Assembly (NCBI GenBank): GCA_001796965.1
Contig: MGOA01000123.1
Coordinates: 1-12,002, forward strand
Length of the DNA stretch: 12,002 nucleotides
Direction: 5' to 3'
Source: Chloroflexi bacterium RBG_16_64_43
GTDB lineage: Bacteria; Chloroflexota; Anaerolineae; Anaerolineales; RBG-16-64-43
Program-made: the position numbers and the translations under genes
Notes under the pieces: generated by a model
Told to the model about the DNA's origin: nothing
What the model saw: only the letters and a program-made list of their open reading frames with translations
The model's database searches: none
In this document: positions 5,810-12,002 of the stretch, in pieces
Position numbering within the stretch: position 1 is the stretch's first letter
Layout: every line of letters begins with the position of its first letter

Positions 5810-6477
5810 ATGTATATCGCCATTGAAGGGGTCATCGGAGTCGGGAAGACCACCCTCGCCCGCCTGCTGCAGCCCGTCTTCTCGTCGGAGGTGCTGTGGA
5901 GGTGTTCGAGGAGAACCCCTTTCTGAAACTTTTCTACGGCGACCGCGAACGCTACGCTTTTCAAACCCAGATCTTCTTTCTGCTGAGCCGCTACTCGCAG
6001 CAAAAGCTCGGCGTGCCCGAGGCCTTGGAGAAGGGGCCGCTCATCTCCGACTACACCTTCGCCAAGGACGCGCTTTTTGCGAGCATCAACCTGCACGGCG
6101 GCGAGATGGAGATGTACCAGCGCGTGCACGAGGCGCTGGCCGAACGCATCCCCGACCCGGACCTGATCGTTTACCTGCGCGCGACGACGGATGTGCTCAT
6201 GCAGCGCATCGCCCTGCGTGACCGGCCGTACGAACGACAGATGGACCGTGCTTACATTCACGATTTGAACGAGGCTTACGATCAGTTTCTAAGCGGGCCG
6301 CTACGCGCGGTACCCGTACTCACGGTGGATACCAACCGGCTCAACTTCGTCACCCAGCCGGAGCATCTCGAGTTCATCGCCGACCGCATCCGCGCCGCGC
6401 TGGGCATGGTGCCGTACCAGCCGACGTTGCCGCTCTCGGGGATGAACGACCTGACCGATCTGGCGAGGCGCCCATGA
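5810..6477 (+). pseudogene. Deoxynucleoside kinase, first of a tandem pair, with a single-base frameshift
   Basis: Deoxynucleoside kinase phosphorylating deoxynucleosides to monophosphates for nucleotide salvage. The first frame begins at ATG 5810 after GAAGGAG and encodes MYIAIEGVIGVGKTTLARLL with the P-loop GVIGVGKT, but reaches TGA at 5924-5926 after 38 codons. The rest lies in another frame from about 5896: EVFEENPFLKLFYGDRERY, YAFQTQIFFLLSRY, ISDYTFAKDALFA, PDLIVYLRAT, then the lid-region RIALRDRPYE, ending at 6477. Adding one base in the GTGCTGTGGAGG stretch (5891-5902) restores one frame of 222 residues, a normal length. The likely original text had two CTG codons, of which one C is gone. 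The remainder is well conserved, so this is either a very recent mutation or a sequencing/assembly error. The downstream frame alone lacks the P-loop and could not be active. DYTFAKD, not DRS, marks it as a different subtype from its partner. Confidence 0.88.
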
Positions 6478-7160
6478 CCAAGCGCTTCATTGCGGTGGCC
6501 GGCAGCATCGGGGCCGGCAAGTCGTCGCTGGTGCACCGGCTGGCCGAACGCCTGGAGTGGCAGCCCTTCTTCGAACCGGTTGCGGAGAATCCATACCTGG
6601 CAGATTTCTACCGGGATATGGCCGCGTGGGCCTTTCATTCGCAGGTCTTCTTCCTCTCCAACCGCTTGCGCAGCCTGCGTCAGATCGTCGAGCACCCGAA
6701 TTCGGTAGTGCAAGACCGCTCGGTTTACGAGGACGCGGAGATCTTCGCCTGCAACTTGTACCGCCAAGGATACATGTCGGAGCGCGACTATCACTCGTAC
6801 CACTCGCTGTATGAGTCCATTCTGCCCTTCCTGCCGGCGCCCGACCTGGTGGTCTATTTGCGGGCGAGAGTGGACACGTTGCAGGGGCGCATCATGCGCC
6901 GCGGGCGAGATTTCGAACGCGAAATCCCGCGCACCTACCTGGACGCGCTGAGTGCGTTGTATGAGGAATGGCTGGGACGCTTCAGCTTGTGCCCGGTGCT
7001 CACGGTTCCCGCCGACGACCTGGATTTCGTGCGCCATGAGGCTCACCTCGACTTGGTGGTGGCCAAGGTCAAAGAGCGATTGATGGGCCAGACCGAAGTG
7101 GTCTTCGCGGCCGACGAGTTGGCCAGCATCAACTCGCACCTGCCGGGCGAGGGGCCGTGA
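6474..7160 (+). CDS. Deoxynucleoside kinase (dCK/dAK-like), second of the pair
   Basis: 228-residue P-loop kinase of the deoxynucleoside kinase family, salvaging deoxynucleosides by ATP-dependent 5' phosphorylation. P-loop GSIGAGKS (10-17), the likely catalytic base Glu34 in FFEPVAENPYL (32-42), FHSQVFFLSNR (54-64), DRSVYEDAEIFA (81-92) and the lid RRGRDFE (142-148) are all present. The text resembles Bacillus dCK/dAK, which has DRSIYED at the same place. The start codon overlaps the stop of the preceding kinase in the ATGA arrangement, so translation is probably coupled. Pairs of such kinases form heterodimers with divided substrate specificity in Lactobacillus (dAK/dGK and dAK/dCK); the same is possible here but inferred. 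The C-terminal 20 residues extend beyond the core. Specificity (dC, dA or dG) cannot be fixed from sequence alone. Confidence 0.93.
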   Translation: MTKRFIAVAGSIGAGKSSLVHRLAERLEWQPFFEPVAENPYLADFYRDMAAWAFHSQVFFLSNRLRSLRQIVEHPNSVVQDRSVYEDAEIFACNLYRQGYMSERDYHSYHSLYESILPFLPAPDLVVYLRARVDTLQGRIMRRGRDFEREIPRTYLDALSALYEEWLGRFSLCPVLTVPADDLDFVRHEAHLDLVVAKVKERLMGQTEVVFAADELASINSHLPGEGP

Positions 7161-7194
7161 ACCGCCTCGCGCGACCGGAGCCGCCGACGGCCTA

Positions 7195-7203
7195 TGCTAT
7201 ACT
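7195..7203 (+). promoter_or_regulatory. Extended -10 promoter for the sensor kinase gene
   Basis: TGCTATACT is a complete extended -10 element (TG at 7195-7196, one base, TATACT at 7198-7203, 5/6 match). No -35 box is seen at the normal distance, which extended -10 promoters do not require. Transcription would start near 7210; GAGG (7214-7217) then sits 8 bases before the ATG at 7226. It would drive the kinase, MBL-like and asparaginase genes. Confidence 0.55.
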
Positions 7204-7225
7204 GGCCGCGCTCGAGGTCTAACTC

Positions 7226-9874
7226 ATGGACGAGCAGGGTGTCGCCCGCGATCGCCTCCATCTGGACCTGCTGTACCACATCAGCCGAGAGCTGGCCGGC
7301 CACCTCGAGCTCTCCGAAGTCATCAGCCGCACGCTCGATCTCATTCAAAAAGCGCTCAATGCCTCCGGCGGGAGCATTGCCGTCCTGGACGAGGACGGCC
7401 GGGTGGTGGACGCAGCCCTGACCGTGGGCGGCGTGCTGCACGCCAACGCGGCCAAGCAGCTTTCGCCGGTGATCAGCATGGGCCTCGCGGGCTGGGTCGT
7501 TACCAACGGGCGCGCGGCGCTGGTGGCCGACACCCAGACCGATCCGCGGTGGATCCCCTCCGACCCTAGCCAGTACCGCGAAAGCGCCGGCAGCGTGGCC
7601 CCCACCCGCTCGGCCGTCTCCGCCCCCTTGCCCGGGCGCGAAGGCGTGGTGGGCGTGATCACCCTGGTCCATTCCGACACAGATCACTTCACCGGGCAGG
7701 ACCTGCGCCTGCTGCAGTCCACCGCAGAGCACGTCGGCCTGGCTGTGGAAAACGCGCGTTTGTTTGCCGCCGAACGCGAGCGGCGCATTCTGGCCGCGAC
7801 TTTGCAGGAAATGGCGCGCACGATCAACTCATCGCTCGTGCCGGACAAGGTCTTCGCGATGGTGCTCGAGCAGTTGGCGGGGGTCATCCGCTTCGACTCG
7901 GCGATGATGTATCTCCTGGAAGGCCGGACGTTGCGGGTCGTGGCCTCCCGCGGCTTTACCCACGCGGAAACCCTCAGCCAGGAGCCGCTGCAATTCAACC
8001 CCAAGGATCCGTGCTGGCAGGTGATGCGTGACCGCAGGCCGATGGTGCTGGAGGACCTGCAATCCACGGCCGGCTGGACACCGGTCCATGGCGTGCCGGA
8101 GACCCGCGACACGCGGGCGTGGATCGGCGCCCCGCTCCTGGTGAACGAGCAGCCGGTCGGCCTGCTGTCGATCCATTCCAAACAAAAGGGAGGCTACCGC
8201 GAGCGCGATGCCGAGGTGGTGCTGGCCTTCTCTGATCACGCCGCGACGGCGGTGGTCAATGCGCGCCTGTATGCCGCCAGCCAGCAGCAAACGCGCACCA
8301 TGGCCGCGCTGGCCGGCACCTCGCGGGTGGTGGTCTCGAGCCTGAACCTGGAGGAAGTGCTGCAGCAACTCCTTTCGCGGACGGTCACGCTGCTCGAGGT
8401 GGAGGCCGGCTCGATTGCCCTGGTGGATGAAGCCAGTGGGGAACTGGTGTTCCGCCAGGCCACCGGCTCGCACGGCGCCTCGGTCAAGGGCATGCGCGTC
8501 CGTCTGGGCGAGGGCGTGGCCGGGTGGGTGGCGCAGAATGGCCGCGCGTTGGTTGTGCCGGAAGCGCGCGTCGACCCGCGGGCGCTGACCCAGGTGGAAA
8601 AACAGCCCGGGTTCGTGGCGCGCGCCGTGGCGGCCGCTCCGATCCTGTTGCGCGGTAAGGTGCTGGGCGTGATCGAGGTCATCAACCCGCGCCGCGGACG
8701 CTTCACCAACCAGACGCTGCAAGTGCTCGAGTATCTCACTGGCTTGGCGGCCACCGCCATCGCCCACGCGCAGATGTATGAGACGGCCCATGCCGCTGAA
8801 GACCGTTACCTGACCCTGTTCCAGGACAGCATCGACCCGATCCTCATGACCGACCTGGACGGGCGTATCACCGACGCCAACCAGCGCGCCCTGGATTACA
8901 CCGGCTACTCGCGTGAGGAACTGCTCAAGCTGCGCATCCAGGCGCTGCACCCGGTGCACACCGGCAAGCTCGGCGAACGCTTCTCGGACATGAGCCCGGG
9001 CGAGGTGCGCTCGTACGAGAGCAAACTGCGCACGCGCGGCGGCAGCCAGATGCCGGTGGAGTTTCACGTCAAGCGCATCCCGCACGGCGAGGAAGCCTGG
9101 GTGCAGTGGATTGTGCGTGACATCGCCGAGCGCGCCTCGCTCGACGAGCTGCGGGCCGATCTGACCTCGATGCTGTTCCACGACATGCGCTCGCCGCTGG
9201 GCAGCATCCTATCCAGCCTGCATCTCCTGAGCGAGAGCTTGCCACCTGACGAAACGGTGCGCTCGGTCATGGCTATTGCGCTGCGCTCGGCGCGCCGCCT
9301 GTCGCGTATGATCGATTCGTTGCTCGACTTGCATCGCCTGGAGGAGGGCCGCGCCGTCATCCGCAAGGAAAGGGTCTCGCTGGCGGCGCTGGCGGCCGAC
9401 GCGGCCGAAGAAGTGCATCCCTCCGCGGAAGGCAAGAGCATCTCGCTCGAACTGGCGCTGCCCTTGCGCCTGCCGGCCGTGGATGCGGACAGCGACATGC
9501 TGCGGCGAGTGATCATCAACATGCTTGAAAACGCGATCAAGTACACGCCGGGCGGCGGCAGCATCCGCGTCGGCGCGCAAGTGGTCGAATCCTCGGTGCA
9601 GGTGACAATTGCCGACAGCGGACCGGGCATCCCGCGCGAGGAGATGCACCGTATCTTCGAAAAGTACGGGCGTGTCGAGCGGGTCGGCGCGCCCAAGGGC
9701 CTGGGGCTGGGGCTCGCGTTTTGCCGCATGGCGGTCAAGGCTCACGGTGGACGCATCTGGGCCGAATCCCCGGCGGCCGGCGGCGCAGCCTTCCATTTCA
9801 CGCTGCCGCTGCCGGCCGCGGTCGATGAAGCGCGGGCAGGCGCACCCGAAGCGCCGGCTGCTGCCCAAGCCTAG
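7226..9874 (+). CDS. Multi-sensor histidine kinase GAF-GAF-GAF-PAS-HisKA-HATPase
   Basis: 882-residue soluble sensor kinase with no membrane helix or signal peptide, so it senses something in the cytoplasm. Three GAF domains lie at about 28-180, 205-350 and 372-520, joined by helical linkers ending in the repeated pattern AVENARLFAA / AVVNARLYAA / AIAHAQMYET. A PAS domain follows (about 525-635: FQDSIDPILMTDLDGRITDAN, DYTGYSREELL). The phosphoacceptor is His652 in FHDMRSPL, followed by the dimerisation helices to about 720. The ATPase domain has the N box with Asn769 (MLENAIKYTPGGG), G1 box DSGPGIP, F box RIFEKYG and G2 box GLGLGLAFC. The tail is Ala/Pro-rich. No receiver domain or separate response regulator is in view, so its partner is encoded elsewhere. 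ATG 7226 has GAGG 8 bases upstream and an extended -10 promoter. No cysteine/histidine pattern for a bound chromophore stands out, so ligands of the GAF domains are unknown. Confidence 0.96.
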   Translation: MDEQGVARDRLHLDLLYHISRELAGHLELSEVISRTLDLIQKALNASGGSIAVLDEDGRVVDAALTVGGVLHANAAKQLSPVISMGLAGWVVTNGRAALVADTQTDPRWIPSDPSQYRESAGSVAPTRSAVSAPLPGREGVVGVITLVHSDTDHFTGQDLRLLQSTAEHVGLAVENARLFAAERERRILAATLQEMARTINSSLVPDKVFAMVLEQLAGVIRFDSAMMYLLEGRTLRVVASRGFTHAETLSQEPLQFNPKDPCWQVMRDRRPMVLEDLQSTAGWTPVHGVPETRDTRAWIGAPLLVNEQPVGLLSIHSKQKGGYRERDAEVVLAFSDHAATAVVNARLYAASQQQTRTMAALAGTSRVVVSSLNLEEVLQQLLSRTVTLLEVEAGSIALVDEASGELVFRQATGSHGASVKGMRVRLGEGVAGWVAQNGRALVVPEARVDPRALTQVEKQPGFVARAVAAAPILLRGKVLGVIEVINPRRGRFTNQTLQVLEYLTGLAATAIAHAQMYETAHAAEDRYLTLFQDSIDPILMTDLDGRITDANQRALDYTGYSREELLKLRIQALHPVHTGKLGERFSDMSPGEVRSYESKLRTRGGSQMPVEFHVKRIPHGEEAWVQWIVRDIAERASLDELRADLTSMLFHDMRSPLGSILSSLHLLSESLPPDETVRSVMAIALRSARRLSRMIDSLLDLHRLEEGRAVIRKERVSLAALAADAAEEVHPSAEGKSISLELALPLRLPAVDADSDMLRRVIINMLENAIKYTPGGGSIRVGAQVVESSVQVTIADSGPGIPREEMHRIFEKYGRVERVGAPKGLGLGLAFCRMAVKAHGGRIWAESPAAGGAAFHFTLPLPAAVDEARAGAPEAPAAAQA

Positions 9875-9896
9875 CGCGCGGTTTGTTGAGGAGTGC

Positions 9897-10781
9897 ATGG
9901 CGAAGCTACCCGGTAACGTGGTGATCGAAACGCGGTGGCGCGGCCCGGCGACGGCCGCCGTTCTCGGATCGCGCGGGACCTTATGCCTGGATGCGCCCCT
10001 CCAGCCGCTGGAGGCAGACGAATGGATCGCCGCGCTGCGTGCACGGGGCGCGACGCGGCTGGCGTTCGTCGTGCAGATGGACTCCTCGGCCGAGCGGGCG
10101 GTGGCGGTGGCCAATTTGCGCGCCCTGCCCCAGGCCGGGCAGCTGACCATTGTGGCACATCAGCACACGGCGGAAGTCATGCGCGCATCGCCCGACTCCC
10201 TGCGCACCGGCGCGGTGTTGGCCACGCTGGGGGCCGGGTTCCAGGGCGGCGAGTTTGCGCTGCCGCCATGGATACGGCCGCAGGTGACCTTCACCGAGAG
10301 CCTCACCTTTCACTGGGATAAGACGACGGTCGAGCTGGTACACGTGCCGGGAGTCAACCCGGGCGCGCTGTGGGTGCACCTGCCGCAGGAAAGGCTGCTC
10401 TTCGTTGGGGACGCCCTGGCCACCGACATGCCGCCTTACCTTGGCGAGGCAAATCTGCCGGTGTGGCTGGAGGCCCTGGCCCGGCTGCGCCGTGGGCCCT
10501 ACAAAGAGGCGCACCTCTTCAGTGCGCGCGGCGGGTGGGTTTCGCCGGCGCAGGTGACGCGCTTCGCCTCCTTCCTGCGTGCGGTGCAACACCGGCTTGA
10601 GACCCTCAAGTCGAAAATCGAACCGCAAAAAGACCTGACCCGTGCGGCGGCTTCTCTCAGCGTCTACTTCCGATTTCCGCGAGAGCGCCGGGTGATGGTC
10701 GAATCGCGCCTGCGCCTGGGGCTGCAGGTGCTGTGGGAACGCGAGCACGGCCCGCTGCCCGGGCGCGCTCCGAGCAGCTAG
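9897..10781 (+). CDS. Metallo-beta-lactamase-fold-like protein lacking the metal-binding histidines
   Basis: 294-residue protein whose layout follows the metallo-hydrolase fold. A strand and turn LAFVVQMDSSAERAV (55-69) sits where HxHxDH is expected, VELVHVPGVNPGALWVHLPQERLLFVGDAL (145-174) matches the usual PGHTPGS...LFTGD block, and PPYLGEA (179-185) follows. The metal site is gone: no His in the first motif and Val153 where PGHTPG has His; only Asp172 in GDA is kept. It is probably a non-catalytic relative with a binding or regulatory role; assignment to the fold rests on these blocks and is moderate. The start has GAGG (9888-9891) 5 bases upstream and lies 22 bases after the kinase stop codon, so it is co-transcribed and may work with that sensor. 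The C-terminal 60 residues are basic and helical. The same frame opens further upstream inside the kinase gene, but nothing there supports an earlier start. Confidence 0.75.
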   Translation: MAKLPGNVVIETRWRGPATAAVLGSRGTLCLDAPLQPLEADEWIAALRARGATRLAFVVQMDSSAERAVAVANLRALPQAGQLTIVAHQHTAEVMRASPDSLRTGAVLATLGAGFQGGEFALPPWIRPQVTFTESLTFHWDKTTVELVHVPGVNPGALWVHLPQERLLFVGDALATDMPPYLGEANLPVWLEALARLRRGPYKEAHLFSARGGWVSPAQVTRFASFLRAVQHRLETLKSKIEPQKDLTRAAASLSVYFRFPRERRVMVESRLRLGLQVLWEREHGPLPGRAPSS

Positions 10782-10819
10782 TCTCACCGGCCTCTCACCC
10801 TCCAACAACGGGAGTGCGC

Positions 10820-11893
10820 ATGTTCGTGCCGCTCGTTGAAGTCACGCGTGGGCGCATTGTCGAGTCGCTGCATGTCGGGGCGGTTGCAGTCGTGGATTCG
10901 CGAGGCCGACTGATCGCTGCCGCCGGCGACCCGGCCTGGGCGACCTTTCTGCGCTCGTCAGCCAAACCCTTCCAGGCTCTGCCGCTCGTCGAAAGCGGGG
11001 CGGCCAAGGCCTACGGCCTCGACGAACGCGAGCTGGCCGTGGCTTGCGCCTCACACAGCGGCAGCCCGGCCCATCAAGAGGCCGTGCGCAGCCTGCAGCG
11101 CAAGGCCGGCGTACAACCCGAGGATCTATTGTGCGGCACCCATCCAGTCGGCGACCGAGCGGAGGCCGAACGCTTGACGCTGGCCGGGCAACCGCCGACG
11201 GCGCTGCATCACAACTGTTCGGGCAAACACTCTGCGATGCTTGCCCTCGCCCGCTACCGCTGGGGCGGAGTCACCTCGCCCGAGGGCCACGCCTATATCG
11301 ATCCGGCCGGAGCGCTGCAGCAAGATATCCTGCGGGCCTTCGCCGCCATGTGCGCGCTGGACCCGGCCCAGGTCGAGGTGGGCATCGATGGCTGCTCGGC
11401 GCCCACCTTCGCCGTGCCGCTCGAACGCGCAGCTCACGCCGCCGCCCGGCTGATGGACCCGGCCGGGCTGGAGCCGGCCCGCCAGCAGGCGTGTGCCTCG
11501 ATTGCCGCCGCCATGATGGCCCACCCCGAGATGGTGGCTGGCGAAGGGCGCTTCGATACGGCGCTGATGCGCGCCGGCCGAGGGCGCTGGATCGCAAAAG
11601 CAGGCGCTGAGGGTTATCAATTGATCGCGGTGCGGGGGGGCGTGGCCGGGCGCGGCGCACCCGCGCTGGGTATCGCCATCAAAGTGAGCGACGGCGACAC
11701 GACCTTGCGCACCAAACCTCTGGGCGAGAGTCCACCGCGCGCAGCGCCGCTGGTGGCGCTGGAGGTCTTGCGCCAATTGCGCCTGCTCGACGAAAACGAC
11801 CTGGGTGTGCTGGCGCCCTTCGATCGCCGCCAACTCGCAAATTGGCGAGGTCTTGTGACGGGTGAGATTCGACCGGCGTTCGTGCTCGATTAG
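10820..11893 (+). CDS. L-asparaginase, Asparaginase_II family (Rhizobium etli type)
   Basis: 357-residue enzyme of the Asparaginase_II family, unrelated to the E. coli AnsA/AnsB type, predicted to hydrolyse L-asparagine to aspartate and ammonia in the cytoplasm. Family blocks run in order: VEVTRG (7-12), SSAKPFQ (46-52), ASHSGSPAHQ (77-86), HHNCSGKHSAML (130-141), GIDGCSAPTFAVPL (188-201), RFDTALM (244-250), WIAKAGAEG (257-265) and GIAIKVSDGD (284-293). Residues corresponding to the Ser-Lys pairs and metal-binding Cys/Lys of the R. etli enzyme appear present (Ser46/Lys49, Ser78, Lys260, Cys133, Lys136, Cys192); the alignment is from memory. Length is as usual. ATG 10820 has GGGAG 5 bases upstream. 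It follows the MBL-like gene by 38 bases and ends the three-gene unit. A link between the sensor kinase and asparagine use is possible but unproven. Confidence 0.94.
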   Translation: MFVPLVEVTRGRIVESLHVGAVAVVDSRGRLIAAAGDPAWATFLRSSAKPFQALPLVESGAAKAYGLDERELAVACASHSGSPAHQEAVRSLQRKAGVQPEDLLCGTHPVGDRAEAERLTLAGQPPTALHHNCSGKHSAMLALARYRWGGVTSPEGHAYIDPAGALQQDILRAFAAMCALDPAQVEVGIDGCSAPTFAVPLERAAHAAARLMDPAGLEPARQQACASIAAAMMAHPEMVAGEGRFDTALMRAGRGRWIAKAGAEGYQLIAVRGGVAGRGAPALGIAIKVSDGDTTLRTKPLGESPPRAAPLVALEVLRQLRLLDENDLGVLAPFDRRQLANWRGLVTGEIRPAFVLD

Positions 11894-11924
11894 GAGCGCA
11901 ACGTTCGCCGGCCGGGAGCAACAT

Positions 11925-11954
11925 TAGGGGCCGTCCCATCCGGGGCAGCCCCTA
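11925..11954. terminator. Imperfect hairpin after the asparaginase gene
   Basis: TAGGGGC (11925-11931) pairs with GCCCCTA (11948-11954). After one C/A mismatch the stem continues with GTCCC (11933-11937) against GGGGC (11942-11946), one pair being a wobble, closing on the loop ATCC. This gives about 12 pairs in all. There is no T-run on the plus strand after the stem, so it is not a classical intrinsic terminator; it may be a 3' end stabiliser or factor-dependent terminator. The rest of the tail from 11894 to 12002 shows no gene. Confidence 0.5.
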
Positions 11955-12002
11955 TTCCATGGTTATCGTGTCTGCGCAGTACGCGTCCCTCTCATCCCCT
12001 CG

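Noticed and set aside
6282..7139. 285-codon minus-strand frame opposite the kinase pair
   Set aside because: Overlaps two genes with P-loops and conserved blocks; no motif of its own.
7829..9181. 450-codon minus-strand frame opposite the histidine kinase
   Set aside because: Long, but fully antisense to well-recognised GAF/PAS domains, with no recognisable motif and antisense-type composition.
9609..9896. Upstream extension of the MBL-like protein into the histidine kinase gene
   Set aside because: The extra 96 residues are a shadow of the ATPase domain; GAGGAG before ATG 9897 supports the shorter protein.
11829..11850. Small hairpin CTCGC...GCGAG near the end of the asparaginase gene as a terminator
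   Set aside because: Five-pair stem inside the coding region, before the stop codon; no T-run.
1..12002. Prophage, defence island, CRISPR or transposon signals
   Set aside because: No integrase, transposase, cas gene, regular repeat array, target-site duplication or abrupt composition change was seen; the lone methyltransferase is not enough to call a defence system.

Overview
The window is high-GC bacterial DNA, densely packed with genes and without tRNA, rRNA, insertion-sequence or CRISPR features that I can see. The gene content points to Chloroflexota, probably an Anaerolineae-like lineage: a Ser/Thr kinase with a Pro/Thr linker and extracytoplasmic PD40/WD40-type repeats, a long multi-GAF histidine kinase, a pair of deoxynucleoside kinases, and a Crp-like domain protein with an FGWSA motif. 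This placement is inference from protein character, not from a marker gene.

Left part, minus strand (1-2435): a Ser/Thr protein kinase runs off the left edge. Its promoter sits so close to the ATG that the mRNA should be leaderless. Upstream of it is a two-gene unit: a cyclic-nucleotide-binding-domain protein with no DNA-binding domain, then a small NifU-C/Nfu Fe-S scaffold domain protein. The spacer at 2436-2694 separates this unit from rightward genes and holds a cluster of overlapping inverted repeats that looks like an operator.

Middle part, plus strand (2695-5663): a patatin-like phospholipase and an orphan N4-cytosine/N6-adenine type DNA methyltransferase with the SAM motif before the SPPY motif. 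These are followed by an AAC(6')-like GNAT acetyltransferase and a DinB/maleylpyruvate-isomerase-fold protein. The last two look like a small detoxification or resistance pair.

Right part, plus strand (5750-11893): a promoter precedes two overlapping deoxynucleoside kinase genes of different subtypes. The first carries a single-base frameshift near its start. After an extended -10 promoter comes a unit of three genes: an 882-residue GAF-GAF-GAF-PAS histidine kinase without a response regulator, a metallo-beta-lactamase-fold-like protein that has lost the metal-binding histidines, and an Asparaginase_II-family (Rhizobium etli-type) L-asparaginase. A strong imperfect hairpin lies just after the asparaginase gene.

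No clearly new multi-gene system is evident. The most unusual items are the metal-site-less MBL-like protein coupled to an orphan sensor kinase, the operator-like dyad cluster beside a Crp-like protein that lacks a DNA-binding domain, and the frameshifted kinase.
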